A stretch of 64,000 nucleotides of DNA from Nemertoderma westbladi. Taxonomy: Eukaryota; Xenacoelomorpha; Nemertodermatida; Nemertodermatidae. The notes beneath the pieces were generated by a model that was not told where the DNA came from, searched no databases, and was given only the letters and a program-made list of their open reading frames with translations. Numbering within the stretch: position 1 is the first letter of the stretch; the number at the start of each line of letters is the position of its first letter. The translations under genes were made by a program, and so were the position numbers. The DNA lies in NCBI GenBank assembly GCA_032718475.1, contig JAUCBJ010007986.1:1-64000 (forward strand). Reading direction: 5' to 3'. Below are positions 22,971 to 34,600 of this stretch, one piece after another.

Positions 22971-24223
22971 TCATGGAGTCACCACTGTGGAGTTGCCTTC
23001 GAGAAGGCACAGCCTCTGGATAGGGCGTTGGTAGTGGCCCTTTGCCGTTTGTATCGTCACAGTTCTCGCAAGTCCGTCTTTACTTGGAGTTATCGCCACG
23101 ACTCGCGCCACAGGCCAGTGGACGCGGTCTTTAAGGTCTTCCTTTACTAGCACCATGTTGCCAACTTTGACATTCCTATAGGTGTTGTTCCACTTCCTCC
23201 TGGTTCTGAGGGTTATGAGGTACTCTTGTGCCCATATTCTCCACCAATGCGCTGCCAACGCTTGGGCCTTCTTCCAATTGATATGTCTTGCGATATCGCT
23301 GTGATCCGGAAACATCGTCTCAGGAAGAATATGGGTTTTGGGTGTTCCTAGTAGATGGTTAGGAGTGAGAGGCTCCAGATCTGTGGGGTCATCGTGGATA
23401 GGTACGATGGGCCGGTTGTTCAGGGTAGCCGTGATCTCGCAGTATGTTGTGCGGAGGGTGTCGTGGGTTACCCGGGTGTCTCCTAATGCGACGCGCATGG
23501 ATTGTTTTACCAAGTCGATGAGCTTCTCCCACTCGGTGTTTGGAAGTGCCACTGGATATGGTGTTCCCTCCAGACTTGGGATGCGGTGTCTTCGGTGAAC
23601 CATCCCTCAATTGCCTCTCTAAGTTCTCTTTCTCTTCCCACGAAGTTTGTACCATTATCGGAGTACATATGACGACATGTTCCATTGTTCGCCACGAACC
23701 GACGCAGTGCGTTGATAAATGCGTGTTGCGTAAGGTTCACCACAATGTCTAGGTAGATTGCCCTAGACCTAAGGCAAGTAAAGATGGCTCCCCAGCATTT
23801 GATGTTAGATCGTCGCTCGATGACTGTGAATGGTCCGAAACAGTCTACTCCGGTTATGTAGAACGGTGGAAAATTGGACTGTAGACGTGTGGCTGGTAAG
23901 TCGGCCATCCTTTGTGTGAGCGGTGGCGCTAGATATCTTCTGCAGGGAAAACAACGATTTAACACTTTCCAGATCTTTGGCTGGATGTGGGTGATCCAAT
24001 ATCTTTGCCGTATATTAGCCATAATCCAGTTCTGTCCTGCATGATGGTTTTCCTCGTGACACTGTTGGATTAATAGCTTGGCTAGTGTTGACGTTCTGGG
24101 CAGAAGCGCTGGGTATTTGACTTCGTATTCAACTGGGGCGTTTGCCATCCGGGTATTCAGTCGAATCAGTCTGTCTTCTCCCATCATTGGTCTCAATTGG
24201 TAGACTGGACTGTCCGGTTTCAA
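22971..24223 (-). pseudogene. BEL1 integrase, frameshifted
   Basis: BEL/Pao pol C-terminal part. In order it has an HHCC-like zinc-binding region (HEENHHAGQ...CFPCRR), an rve core with GVDCFGPF and YSDNGTNFVG (first two catalytic Asp), and the Pao-type C-terminal domain with WRIWAQEYLITLRTRRKW, GNMVLVKED, WPVARV and a final RPIQRLCLLEG. The frame changes near 23560: the conserved glycine-rich stretch before the catalytic Glu is missing, and the frame resumes at WEKLIDLVKQSMR. The enzyme would insert the element's cDNA; this copy cannot make it. It continues from the RNase H side at 24224-24776. Confidence 0.9.
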
Positions 24224-24776
24224 GGTCTTGCCTGCACTGAGTTATTCCCATTCGTCGGGGAAACTTACTTTCTGGACGTATCTAACAATACATTTCTTCG
24301 CAATGATGAGTTCTTGTATACTTCGTTGAACTATCGGTTTGTTGTCTTTCCACCGTAGGAAGTTGCGAAGGGTGATGACGTGGTGGATGAGTTGATAGTT
24401 GTAAAGACGCCGCTGGTTGCGTGATAGTCGCGACGTTATAGTGCCTGCCCGAGTCCTTTGCAGGCTCGGTCAGACAACTATAGATTTCCACTGCGGCGCT
24501 TCTGTGGACTTTACGGATCTCCTTGTCGTCTTTGGAGTATTTTCCGCTATCGAGTTCGGGATCGAATCGGGTACTCCAGGTCAATTGTGGCTGCTGTAGG
24601 AATTCCGGGCCGGTGAGCCAGAGTTTACTTTTACCGAGCTGTCGTGGGGTGGCGCCTCTGCTTGATAAGTTCGCTGGGTTTTCTTTCCCATTTACATGGT
24701 GCCATTGTTCTCGGCCGGTGCACTGTTTTATCTCCGTGGCTCGGTTCGCTACGAACGTGGTGTGTCGCGGTGCACC
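24224..24776 (-). pseudogene. BEL1 RNase H and connecting region remnant
   Basis: Typical BEL/Pao sequence upstream of integrase: FVANRATEIKQ, WHHVNGKENPANLSSRG, KLWLTGPEFL, and in another frame LRNFLRWKDNKP and IIAKKCIVRYVQ. At least one frameshift separates the two groups. It is cut off at about 24776, where REL-RT copy 1 begins on the opposite strand. The reverse transcriptase and everything before it are missing. Confidence 0.8.
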
Positions 24777-24779
24777 TGT

Positions 24780-25127
24780 ATGCTCCCAGCACATATGCGT
24801 GTGCGGCACCTTAGTTGATGAGACTGCAAACCATGCTCTTGCCTGCAAACACACCAAGAGCCGAAATGGTCGCCACCGCCTTTGCAACAACGCAATCTAC
24901 CATGGGCTAATCGCTGCAGAGATGCCTTCAACCCTCTAGCCAATAGGATTATGTAGCTCATCCTGCAAATGCCCAGATGGTTCTACATTGCTGCCTTGGA
25001 ATAGAGGGAAGCCGCTAGTGTGGGACTTCACATGTACACACAGATTGGCTGCCTCTTATTCATCTTCTGCTGGACTAGATGGAGCTTCAGTTGCAGACCT
25101 GGCAGAGGCTAGAAAGCTCGATAAGTA
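24780..25127 (+). pseudogene. REL-RT copy 1, C-terminal fragment, first part
   Basis: 3' part of a retroelement protein. It has a CCHC-like finger (HICVCG...NHALAC), then RNGRHRL-N, then EPIGL, CPDGSTLLPW and LVWDFTC. The finger, the R-H step and the PD...D pattern are what R2-type restriction-like endonucleases show. Stops at 24939 and nearby show decay. The coding frame runs ARKLDKY and is cut at 25127 by LINE D. It resumes at 33139 with KELSNSYIVQPVAFETLG, so the two pieces were one gene. The 5' end is missing, as expected for a truncated non-LTR insertion. Confidence 0.75.
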
Positions 25128-25355
25128 TTATTATTATTATTTTATTGACAAATACTTTCGATAAACAAAGCAATAATTATTACACAATACACTGAAAACA
25201 AAATTAATTAATTAACTCACATTATAACACGGTAGAGCACAATATTTGTCCAACTAATTTACTGATTAACATTTAAATTTGTCTAATACTTTTTCAATGA
25301 AGCAACACAGTTGTTTTGTATCCTGGCAACGAAACAGATCTACTAAAGACGAATA

Positions 25356-27026
25356 TCAAACGTAACGAAATTGACCACGTAGTTCCCTAGTACGAGAGCA
25401 TATCATAGCTGCATGTTCCTCGTTCTGAACTGAGATGTGGTCGCATGAACACACACGCTCTGCAGGTGGAGTACGACTCCATCTACCCTTTTCACTGCAT
25501 AACTCATGCGAAAACACCCTAAAACGAGTAAATGCTTTACGCTGGTAGTCTGGTATGTAGTTAACATTATCATAATAAATTGTATGTACTGTTAGCTCCA
25601 GGTTAATATCATGACAGTATGACCAAAACTTAGTCGCAGTGGGTGGCTTACTACGAATCCTACGCCTAATAGAATCTAAATTGTAGTTAGAAATATCTTC
25701 ATTGCACGCACCAGATAGTATAGTATATCCGTGTATTCCTACTACATTTGCACATAAATCAAGTGTTTGCCTGATTGGTAGAGCTCTGTCGGCTAATTTT
25801 GAGTATTTTGTGAACAATTTCTTTTGAGCTTCGACAACAATGGCTCGTAACGGTTTAATACCGAGTTCTACCAAACAGACTTCATTCGGAGTAATTTTAC
25901 GCACCCCAAGCAACGACTTAATCGCTTTCATATACAGTACCTCTATAGACTTGAAATCTCTAGTTAACCAAGACTCACACCCATATGTCAGTACTGCTGA
26001 TAGGCAAGCTTGGAAAACTTTCAGTTTCAAGTGGAAGGGCATTGAATCGTTGACCGTACAGAAAATAATAAACTTATTAACAGCATCGGTACACCGACTT
26101 GCGTGTACATTGAGCACTGAGGACATTTTACCATTCTCACAGAATGGTGAGCCTAGATAAATGTATGTAGCACAGTTAGAAACTTTAATTCCTCCATATT
26201 CTATGGGGACCCGGTCAGACACCAATCCATTAATAACCATAAAGTTTGTCTTTTTGGGGTTTATAGTCATTCCGTAATCTGCACAATAATCAGCTAGAAC
26301 ACGAAATTTTGTTTCACATGCACTACGTGTAGTAGACAGAATAACTGAATCATCCATAAGTAGCAATATCTGTATAACTCCCAAAAAACCATCTGTACCG
26401 TACGCTGCACGTAACCTTACAACAAACTGATTTAAATACATACAAAATAAAGTTACGCTGGTTGATGCACCTTGTTTTACACCGAGAATAGATATAATTA
26501 CTGCATCTTTCAACACAATTTTTGTACAACTATATATAGCCCTAATGGCGTAGAGTAATTGTTTCCCACAGCCTGCTTCCCTTAGTACATTCAACAGTTT
26601 GTTACGGGGAACCAGATCGTAGGCTTTACGGAAATCGACAAACATAACAAATAATTTACACTTCTTAGAAATAGCATAACTGATTAATAATCGTAATGCA
26701 ACAACTTGTTCGGTACACCCACGGTTCTTTCTACCACCCGCTTGACAGCTGTCAATATTGACCCATCTAAGCAGCCTAGAGTTTATAAGCATATCATAAA
26801 TCTTAGCGAATGAGTCAACAATACTAATACCACGGTAATTACCGCAGTCCATGCGTGACCCACTATTCTTATAAAGCACAAACAGTTTACTGTAACACCA
26901 TGCTGGGGGGAATCGTACATACTCAAATATTACATTGAATATTGATAACATAAAAATTAACCAAGATCCTGGAAGTTTGCATATTAACCCTAAACTACTG
27001 CCCCAATACGCTTTATTAACCTTCAT
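25356..27026 (-). pseudogene. LINE D reverse transcriptase
   Basis: 556-codon open frame. RT motifs in order: SKLFVLYKNSG, NYRGISIVDSFAKIYDMLI, MFVDFRKAYDLVPR, GVKQGASTSVTLF, and the catalytic LLLMDDSVIL, then NPKKTNFMVI. The C-terminal part has LTYGCESW and a late Cys/His-rich stretch (CSCDHISVQNEEHAAMICS). The catalytic box has M-D-D in place of the commoner A-D-D. The upstream endonuclease frame runs into this one only through a frameshift near 27060, so the copy is broken. Confidence 0.88.
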
Positions 27027-27031
27027 ATCAG

Positions 27032-27985
27032 CTAGAGTATCAGCAAGCTCGCATGGAGTAAATCGTCTAGAACCGGTATATACGGCGCCGATTCAAACTC
27101 AGGATCGATTCCAGCGCTTAGCGGAACGGCGCTTGTGGGATTTAGTAGAGATTCAAAGTGAGCTTTAAACTGGCTAGGGGGCGGTTGGTCCTGAGCAAGA
27201 TTATCATTACCGTCGTACAGCTGGCCCTTCCAGTTTATTGCCCGCCATATCTGTTTAGGATCATTACCTTCGAGAATGGTTTCCCACCTAGTATATTTGT
27301 TGCGTTTATCGAATCTAGTGTTGCAGCCCGGATTGCGAGCTATTCTAGAACTGGAGGCGATAAGGTTATTTAAATCCTTCAGCGTGGTATCTACATCCTC
27401 CGGCGATAGACCAACCAGGAGCGGAGGTTCGACTTCCTCCATTACATTGTGGAACTGGACGCAATCGACGTTCGAGTGGTGTGTACTGTTCCCAAGACCA
27501 GATTTTGTTTGGTTACCTGAAACGCCCAGGAGTGCTGAGTGGTTCTTTAGGTCACTAACTGGGACCTGCAAACCGCAATCTACGTCGAGCAGTAGTGCGG
27601 CATGGTCTGATCCGGTTACGGACTGGTCGACTTCCCAGCGAGAGATACAGTTTAGAATAGGCCCCTTCGCTACACCTATATCGATTTCTGAAACCCATTT
27701 ATTTCCCATCCTGTATGAAAGATTTCCTCCTAACTGTTTACCTTTGTATTCGAGATGGTTTAAAATAAGAGAATTCGTAGATTTACAGATAGCGATCACG
27801 TCCTTCCCGTGGCGGTTTACATCTCGGTCGACTATGTTTCTGTAAGGCACATCTAGGTGAGGCGAAGCGTCGCCAACTCGAGCGTTAAGATCCCCTAGAA
27901 CTACAACGGATTGGCCGCCTGTCTGTAGTTGCGCCTGAAGCTGGGCGAGTTGGAACGGATCGTAGTACGGCGAGTCTAAGGGCGG
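27032..27985 (-). pseudogene. LINE D APE endonuclease, C-terminal half
   Basis: APE-type endonuclease signatures: VVVLGDLNARVG (catalytic Asp and Asn), WVSEIDIGVAKG, and VTGSDHAALLLD (catalytic His of S-D-H). The linker to the RT follows. The N-terminal half lies at 32890-33133. When LINE A1 and one copy of its 8-bp duplication are removed, the frame reads GCYIPP/LDSPYYDPFQ without a break. Confidence 0.85.
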
Positions 27986-28469
27986 TCAGGTCAGGTCCCC
28001 AGATCCTGCTACCACTATGGCAGTAATGTGGTACTACCTGTAGCTGTCAGACCAGTAGGGCAGGCCCGATAAGCATAGCCTATTCATTATTTAGTTGATC
28101 AAGAGTGGGTTGGTTCAGCCCCGTCAACTAAATAAGTCATTGAGGGCTATAGCGCCTAGGGCACCATTGAAGGCGAAGGCTTGATACGCATCTGCATTAG
28201 AGATGATACAAGCCCCGCCCTGTCTATACTGGATGCTCCTCTACCAGTGTTAGGTAACCTAACCCAGGAGGCACACTTGGTTCAGGGTGTAACAAATGGA
28301 CCCCTACAGTCGGCAGCAGGGCTGTAGGCCATGGATAGGCGGAAGGTAATCAACCAACGGCTAGACATGCTGACAAGGTCGGCGGAAGGTAATCAACCAA
28401 CGGCGACCTACTGCGAAGACGCTTGTAGGAGTTGCGACCACAAGCGGTTTACCCCCGCAACTGAAAGAT

Positions 28470-29549
28470 ATGAGTATGAGAACCCTCCAGGAGAAATACC
28501 GGCTCGGTCGTCGCCCGGGTCAACAAGGACCGCGTCCCTCAGTGGTACACCAGGCTGGGGTCGATAAATTGGCTACTGGAACAGAAGACAGAGAAGAAAG
28601 AAGAACCAACCTGTTGAAATGTAAAAAGACACTAAAGATTGCTACAATGAACGCACGCACGCTGAAAGCACAGAGCAAACAGGGTGACATGGTCGCTCTG
28701 GCAATGGAATATAACATCGACATCATCTGCATCCAAGAACATCGGATTTGTCATGAAGACACTGCCATGAAGTACAATGACATTGGAAATGGATGGACGT
28801 TAGTAACAAGCTCAGCAGTAAGAAACTCGGCCAATGCATCAATTGGTGGAGTTGGAATTCTGCTAAGCCCATTTGCACTTAAGACCCTAAACAACATCGA
28901 ATCTATAAATTCCAGGGTTATGATCGCAACATTTGATGGGAATCCCAAGACAACAGTTATATGTTGCTACAGTCCAACCAATGCATCAGAGCCAGAACAA
29001 GCAGTCAAGTTTTATGAAGAACTGACTGGACTTATTAAGGACATCCCGAAACACAATGTTAAAGTCATTGCTGGTGACCTGAATGCGCAAATTGGCCCAG
29101 AAGACATCAAGGGTTACACCTATAACACCAGTTCTAACAGAAATGGGTACTTACTTTTAGACCTAATGGAAGAATGTGAATTGATACCAACAAACAACAC
29201 ATTCGAAAAGAGTAAGGGGAAGCTATGGACCTTTCAATACCCTAATGGAACCAAAGCACAACTGGATTACATCCTTATAAACAAAAAGTGGAGAAATAGC
29301 ATGATCAACTGCGAGGCATACAGCTCGTTCAACCTAATTGGTTCGGACCACAGTAATGTGACTGCAGAGATCAGACTCAGTTTGAGAGCCAGCAAACCCA
29401 GGACAAGCAAGCAAATCAACTATGACTGGGAGAAACTCAGAACTGACAATGCAGTAAAGGATGCTTATACAGTAGAAGTCAAAACCGCTTTGAAGCACTT
29501 CAGTCAATGGATGAAGACCAATCCACCGATTCAATATACCAGAATATAA
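28470..29549 (+). pseudogene. LINE A1 APE endonuclease part
   Basis: The ORF opens with ATG at 28470, 46 codons before the domain. APE motifs in order: KIATMNARTL (Asn), ICIQEHR (Glu), VICCYSPTN, VIAGDLNAQIG (Asp, Asn), QLDYILINKKW, and LIGSDHS (catalytic His). The protein is the N-terminal half of a single EN-RT polyprotein. A one-base loss near 29479 (compare 51580-51590 in copy 2, which has an extra T) shifts the frame, and it ends at 29549; the RT frame picks up at once. Confidence 0.9.
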
Positions 29550-31141
29550 TAACAGCCCACAAGGAATCAGCTAAGAGGCATATCCCCCAGAAACCTAAAC
29601 GAAAACAGTATGTGCCATGGCAAAACTCTGAGGTTACTTGTAAGAGAGAAGATCTTAAGATAGCCTACAAAGTTAAAACCGAACAACCAACAACCGAAAA
29701 CATTAACAAGGTTGAGAAAGCTAAGGACGATCTTAAATTGGCCTACAACATCAGCCAGGAAAAGTACATACAGGATAAAACTGAAGCAATTACAACTGCT
29801 CACATACAGCAACAATCAAGACTTACCTGGCAAACTGTAAATGAGGTATCTGGTCGGAAAAGTTGTGCAAAGGGGCGCCTCAAAGCCGATAGTCCTGAAG
29901 AACGTGTTGGGATGTGGAAAAATCACTTCAGCAACTTGCTTGGGCAGCCACCAAACATCGAGGTCAGCCCTACAAGGAAAATATATGACAAGACACTACC
30001 TATAGAAACAGGGGACTTCACACCTGCCGAACTCCAAAGAAGCATTAAAAGCATGTCCAATAATAAAGCGAGTGGATTAGATGAAATCCCAGCGGAGGTA
30101 TGGAAAACCGGAGTGCTAAATAGACCATTATTGAATGTTTGCAACCGGATGTTAAAAGGGGAAAAGCCACCACCAATTTGGACTAAAGGTCAACTAAAGC
30201 CTCTCCCCAAGAAAGGAGACCTCGGCATACCAACAAACTATCGTGGGATCTGTCTGCTTGTGGTAGCTGCCAAAATATACAATAAAATGATTCTATATAG
30301 GATTAGGCCTCATATAGAGAAACTACTGCGTAAGAGCCAAAACGGATTTCGACCAAGTAGATCAACAATAGCTCAGATACTTGCACTACGGAGACTGATT
30401 GAAGGAATTAAGTCAAAGAATCTCCCCGCATTCATGACTTTTGTGGACTTCAAGAAGGCATTCGACTCCATCCATAGAGGTAAAATGCTTGAAATCCTAA
30501 GAGCTTATGGAATACCAGAAGTAATTGTTGCTGGCATTGGATTGCTATATTGTGACACAGAAGCGCAGGTACTCTCACCAGATGGGGAAACTGAGTTTTT
30601 CTCAATCCTGGCTGGGGTACTGCAAGGTGACACATTAGCACCATTACTATTTGTAATTGTGCTGGATTACGCAATGAGGACGGCCACAAAGGGTGAAGAT
30701 CTGGGATTCACACTTCAAGAACGCAGAAGTAGTAGATATCCGGCAACTACAGTCACAGACACCGACTTTGCGGATGACATCGCCCTGCTCTCTAATACGC
30801 TAGCAGATGCACAGCTTCTACTAAATAAAGTGGAGAGGGCTGCTAAGGAGGTTGGATTGCATATAAATGCTACCAAGACCGAATTCATGACCTTTAATGT
30901 TGATGGAAACTTGACAACCATTGATAATAATCAACTAAGGCAGGTCGATGACTTCCAGTACCTTGGATCATGGATAGAGAGTAGCAAAAAGGACATAGAA
31001 GTTAGGAAAGCAAAGGCTTGGGTAGCTCTATCAAAAATGGATACCATCTGGAAATCAGATCTCTCCAGGCACCTGAAGACCAAGTTCTTTGAGCCACAGT
31101 GGAAAGTGTATTTTTATACGGGGGTGAGACCTGGACACTGA
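29507..31141 (+). pseudogene. LINE A1 reverse transcriptase
   Basis: 544-codon frame. RT motifs: NNKASGLDEIPAEVW, LKPLPKKGD, NYRGICLLVVAAKIYNKMI, NGFRPSRSTIAQILALRR, MTFVDFKKAFDSIHR, GVLQGDTLAPLLF, DTDFADDIALLS (catalytic A-D-D) and NATKTEFMTF. A one-base loss near 31094 relative to copy 2 sends it out of frame into a stop at 31141; the normal C-terminus continues in the frame starting at 31099. All catalytic boxes are intact. Confidence 0.92.
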
Positions 31142-31520
31142 ATAAATCACTTGAACAACGAATTGATGGTTGCTACACAAGACTACTAAGGGCAGCCCTA
31201 AACATCAGCTGGAGACAACACATGACAAACGCCGAGCTTTATGGTACAATACCACCTGTATCAACCACCCTCCGTGAACGCAGATTAAGATTCAGTGGGC
31301 ACTGCTGGCGAAGTAAAGACGAGGTCATACCAGGTCTACTTCTCTGGCAACCAACTCATGGAAAGCGTAGTCGTGGACGACCTGCCATAACATATATAGA
31401 TCAACTTGAAAGGGATACTGAACTTGGTAGAAACGAAATTGCGACAACTATGGAGAATCGGGAAGCCTGGAAGGATCTCATTTCCACTGTCCGAGTTCGC
31501 TCGACCTAGTAGTAGTAGTA
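31099..31520 (+). pseudogene. LINE A1 C-terminal domain, first copy, with (TAG)n tail
   Basis: C-terminal part of the LINE A protein: YGGETWTLNKSLEQR, TRLLRAALNISW, RERRLRFSGHCWR, KRSRGRPAITY. It ends with the stop TAG that opens the (TAG)n tail at 31508-31520. An almost identical second copy lies at 32488-32889. Confidence 0.88.
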
Positions 31521-32487
31521 TAACTAATGTAGGATTAATAGTAAAGAGAGTTATCAGGGTGGTACTCAATACACCTGAGTATAAATTCAATGAGATAGGA
31601 AGTAACACAAGACACACTAACAGTACAATACTCACGATGCGGGAGATAGGCGCCATTTAGTTTTCTTAATTAATTTATGCTTGGCGAAGTTTGAGCTTAC
31701 ACGCCACCAGTGTATGGAATGAGATTGCTGGTATATATAATCGATTACGATAATTACCGGTAAATAAAGTAAACTCACGAAAAATATAATCCCGTGTAAT
31801 ATAAGGGATATAATAAAGTAGTTGCAATATATTATTAGTAAAAACAATAATCTCTTAAATATTGAGGTTTGGGACATAATATATCCAATTGGCAGAAGCC
31901 AGACTGTCGGACAGATAAAAATTATACCGTTTATATCGACCTGGTTAGGCAAATATGTGAATAATGAATTAACGGTAAAAGTTAGCATACTGGTTCTAAT
32001 ATTAGTATTAAGGACATCACTAAGTTAGCATACTGGTTCTAATATTAGTATTAAGGACATCACTAAGTTAGCATACTGGTTCTAATATTAGTATTAAGGA
32101 CATCACTAAGATTCATCAATAATATTAGCCATACTGTGAAATTCAATCTGGGTAGTGCAAAAAACTTATAAAGTAAGATTTGGACGAAATATATCATACT
32201 ATTCGGCCAAATGTAAAATATCGAATACATATATATTTTATGAAACAAAAGAAATAAAAATTGCCATATAAGTAACGTAGAGCGGGATATAACTGTTATT
32301 AATAGGCCTACGAAATTAATATTCATATTTATCTTAATCATATTTAGTTAAATGGGTAAAAAAAGATAAAAAGATAATCAACATGATGTTTAGTGAGTCG
32401 CAAAATTATAAGACTCTTAAAATTAAAATTATTTAGTGAAAAAATCATAATAATTGCTTATATATTGATAAAATAACATAAAATCAA
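31521..32487. other. AT-rich segment between two copies of the LINE A 3' end
   Basis: 967 bp, strongly AT-rich, no supported gene; open frames are chance. It contains the 42-bp triplicate at 31983-32108. It is flanked on each side by a copy of the terminal 393-403 bp of LINE A. Confidence 0.7.
31983..32108 (+). repeat. 42-bp tandem repeat, three copies
   Basis: GTTAGCATACTGGTTC followed by TAATATTAGTATTAAGG and ACATCACTAA occurs three times without change. Confidence 0.93.
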
Positions 32488-32889
32488 ACGGGGGTGAGAC
32501 CTGGACACTGACTAAATCACTTGAACAACGAATTGATGGTTGCTACACAAGACTACTAAGGGTAGCCCTAAACATCAGCTGGAGACAACACATGACAAAC
32601 GCCGAGCTTTATGGTACAATACCACCTGTATCAACCACCCTCCGTGAACGCAGATTAAGATTCAGTGGGCACTGCTGGCGAAGTAAAGACGAGGTCATAC
32701 CAGATTTACTTCTCTGGAAACCAACTCATGGAAAGCGTAGTCGTGGACGACCTGCCATAACATATATAGATCAACTTGAAAGGGATACTGAACTTGGGAG
32801 AAACGAAATTGCGACAACTATGGAGAATCGGGAAGCGTGGAAGGATCTCATTTCCACTGTCCGAGTTCGCTCGACCTAGTAGTAGTAGT
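32488..32889 (+). pseudogene. LINE A1 C-terminal domain, second copy
   Basis: Repeats 31128-31520 with about seven substitutions and ends in the (TAG)n tail just before the AAGGGCGG target duplication, so this copy is the true 3' end of the insertion. Joined to 31127 it reads as an uninterrupted element. Confidence 0.88.
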
Positions 32890-33133
32890 AAGGGCGGAAT
32901 ATAACAGCCGCTTAACAAGCAATCTGGGAGACATAGTAATTCTATAGCAATGTAGCCTTCTGTCTCGCAGTCTAATCGTTTAATCTGTGGTAGTAGGTAG
33001 TCTTTAATAAATAGAGCAACTCCTCCACGGTTAGAGTTCTTCTTGGAAGTGTTCTGGACACCCTCGAATCCCGGTAAGTAAATCTTTGCAGCTGTCTTAG
33101 TTTCAAGAACCCAAACTAAATCTAACTAAACTA
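32890..33133 (-). pseudogene. LINE D APE endonuclease, N-terminal fragment
   Basis: On the - strand: LVWVLETKT (catalytic Glu region), YLPGFEGV, NRGGVALFIKDYLL, then LSGCYIPP. It continues at 27985 once LINE A1 is removed. The usual first strand and start codon are absent because the element is 5'-truncated at 33133. Confidence 0.85.
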
Positions 33134-33138
33134 AAGTA

Positions 33139-33394
33139 CAAGGAGCTATCTAATAGTTATATTGTGCAACCAGTTGCATTTGAAACCCTGGGTGGTATTG
33201 GCCCATGCTCCTTGGCATTTCTCCGAGAGGTTGGTAGACGCATTGAGAGTAGCACAGGAAACAAACGTGCCACTGAATTTCTCCATAAACGAATTGGGAT
33301 CTGTGTTCAGATCAGCAATGCCTCCTGCGTGACAGAATCTTTCGGTTTGGGTGAAATGGAGGGGTACAGGGAGAGACAGGGGAGACACCTCTAG
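33139..33394 (+). pseudogene. REL-RT copy 1, C-terminal fragment, second part
   Basis: Continues the frame cut at 25127: KELSNSYIVQPVAFETLGG, GPCSLAFLREVGRRIES, TGNKRATEFLHKRIGICVQ. REL-RT copy 2 has the matching YLFHPVAYETLG at about 47120. This is the end of the protein in this family (a ...FETLG...QRI...Q.GNA pattern). The stop is at 33392-33394. Confidence 0.78.
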
Positions 33395-33757
33395 ACCAGA
33401 CTGCTGATTTACCCCAAACGCCGTTGCTCTACTTGTTTTTCTTCAGTTTCTCCTAAATTGTAATAGTCCTATTCTGTTGTTGTTTTCTTTTTAATGATAT
33501 GATAGTGAACATACTGTATGCTTTAGTCTGTCAAAATATGTTGTTTTATCAGTTTTTCCGTTCTATAGTTTGTCAAAATTTATTGTTGCTTTATTGGTTC
33601 TATAGTTTCTCCTAATTTGTTGTAGTCCTATTCTGTTATTATTTTCTTTTTAATGATACAATAGTGTTTTACTGTTATAATTATTTTACTATATTTTTAT
33701 TGAAAAAATATAATATATATATAAATAATATAATATTAATTTTTTTAATAAAGAGTT
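33395..33757 (+). other. 3' UTR of REL-RT copy 1 with an internal duplication
   Basis: T-rich, no gene. GTTTCTCCTAA followed by TAGTCCTATTCTGTT and TTTTCTTTTTAATGATA occurs at 33447 and again at 33606, a tandem duplication of period about 159 bp. The tract after 33700 is AT-rich, and the junction with BEL copy 2 falls near 33757. Confidence 0.6.
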
Positions 33758-33779
33758 GATCCTCCGGATAGGGTCAAAC

Positions 33780-34592
33780 ATGTCCCACGCAACGCAATCG
33801 TCAATGGACCCTGGTGAGAGACCCATCAACCAATTGCGGACCACACGAGACACAACGCCAATGACAGCGCATCCCATGGAGGAACCGCCCACTTCTATTT
33901 AGGCTGACAGAACCCCAATAGCATCTCCCCGACACTCTGATTACGACCCAGGAGGATGAGACACCCATTTGCATCCTCCAACTAACCCAAATACGACTAC
34001 TCCTGGGCGCAGGGGGATTGTGGTATCCCCTAGCGCGAGTCGATCTTCCAGACACACCGATAACATTCCAGGTGATGACGTTCCGATTCATCCACACCTA
34101 CAAATTGCTGCTATGAGATGTGCCTCAGAAACAACTCGATCTCCAATTGTCACATGGTGCCATTCAGAACGATCCTCAAATGTAGAACAGATAGGGGTCA
34201 CCATGGCGACATGTAAATGGGCAATTGGACAGTATAAAGCCCTTTTAAAATGCGCAGCTAAGGAGGTAAATTACGGGATCCAACAAGATACTTTGGATAA
34301 ACCGCGTGCTGAAGAAATATGGCGGAAGATGAATCGACAAAGAATCGACTGTATGTGTCACATCAGCACTTGACGATATTTGTTAATAAGAGATGGAGGT
34401 TGGGCAGAAGATTTCAGGGAAAATGACTGTATATCTTCCCAATACATGGAAAAGTTCACAGAGACTCAGGACAAAATTACCTTTCACCTTCTGTTCATGT
34501 CAGGTAATGAAGACCAACTCCTAAGAGGAACTTCCCCATTGACTGAAATTCCTGTCACAACCCAACATTCCGCCCATGACATGAGCTCTTAA
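33780..34592 (+). pseudogene. BEL2 gag, N-terminal region
   Basis: Start of a BEL/Pao gag-like reading region in three broken frames: MSHATQSSMDPGERP from 33780 to a stop near 33903, then 33969-34373 (with CKWAIGQYKALLKCAAKEV), then 34380-34592. No known domain is recognised in this part; it is assigned to gag because it leads without a gap into the coiled-coil and later gag domains. No 5' LTR or primer-binding site is seen upstream. Confidence 0.5.
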
Positions 34593-34600
34593 CATATGAT

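Larger units (their letters stand above)
27986..32889 (+). mobile_element. LINE A copy 1, RTE-like non-LTR retrotransposon
   Basis: Inserted in LINE D with target duplication AAGGGCGG (27978-27985 and 32890-32897). The 5' end starts at (GG)TCAGGTCAGGT, shared with the 5' end of LINE B. The order is a 5' UTR of about 480 bp, APE endonuclease, reverse transcriptase, a C-terminal part, and a (TAG)n tail. The copy contains an extra 1,360-bp segment (31128-32487) that duplicates its own 3' end. RTE-like is inferred from the Q-G-D motif and the C-terminal pattern and is not certain. Confidence 0.88.
25128..33133 (-). mobile_element. LINE D, 5'-truncated non-LTR retrotransposon, split by LINE A1
   Basis: The - strand element ends at the left in an (AAT)n-like tail (25128-25142) and is 5'-truncated inside the endonuclease at the right (33133). 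It interrupts REL-RT copy 1 with a short duplication AAGTA at 25123-25127 and 33134-33138; removing it restores the REL-RT codons GAT AAG TAC AAG GAG. It is interrupted by LINE A1 at 27986-32889. The 3' untranslated part is 25143-25355. The clade is not assigned. Confidence 0.85.

Noticed and set aside
31632-31988. Hydrophobic 118-aa protein on the - strand
   Set aside because: AT-rich chance frame in the segment between the two LINE A 3' ends.
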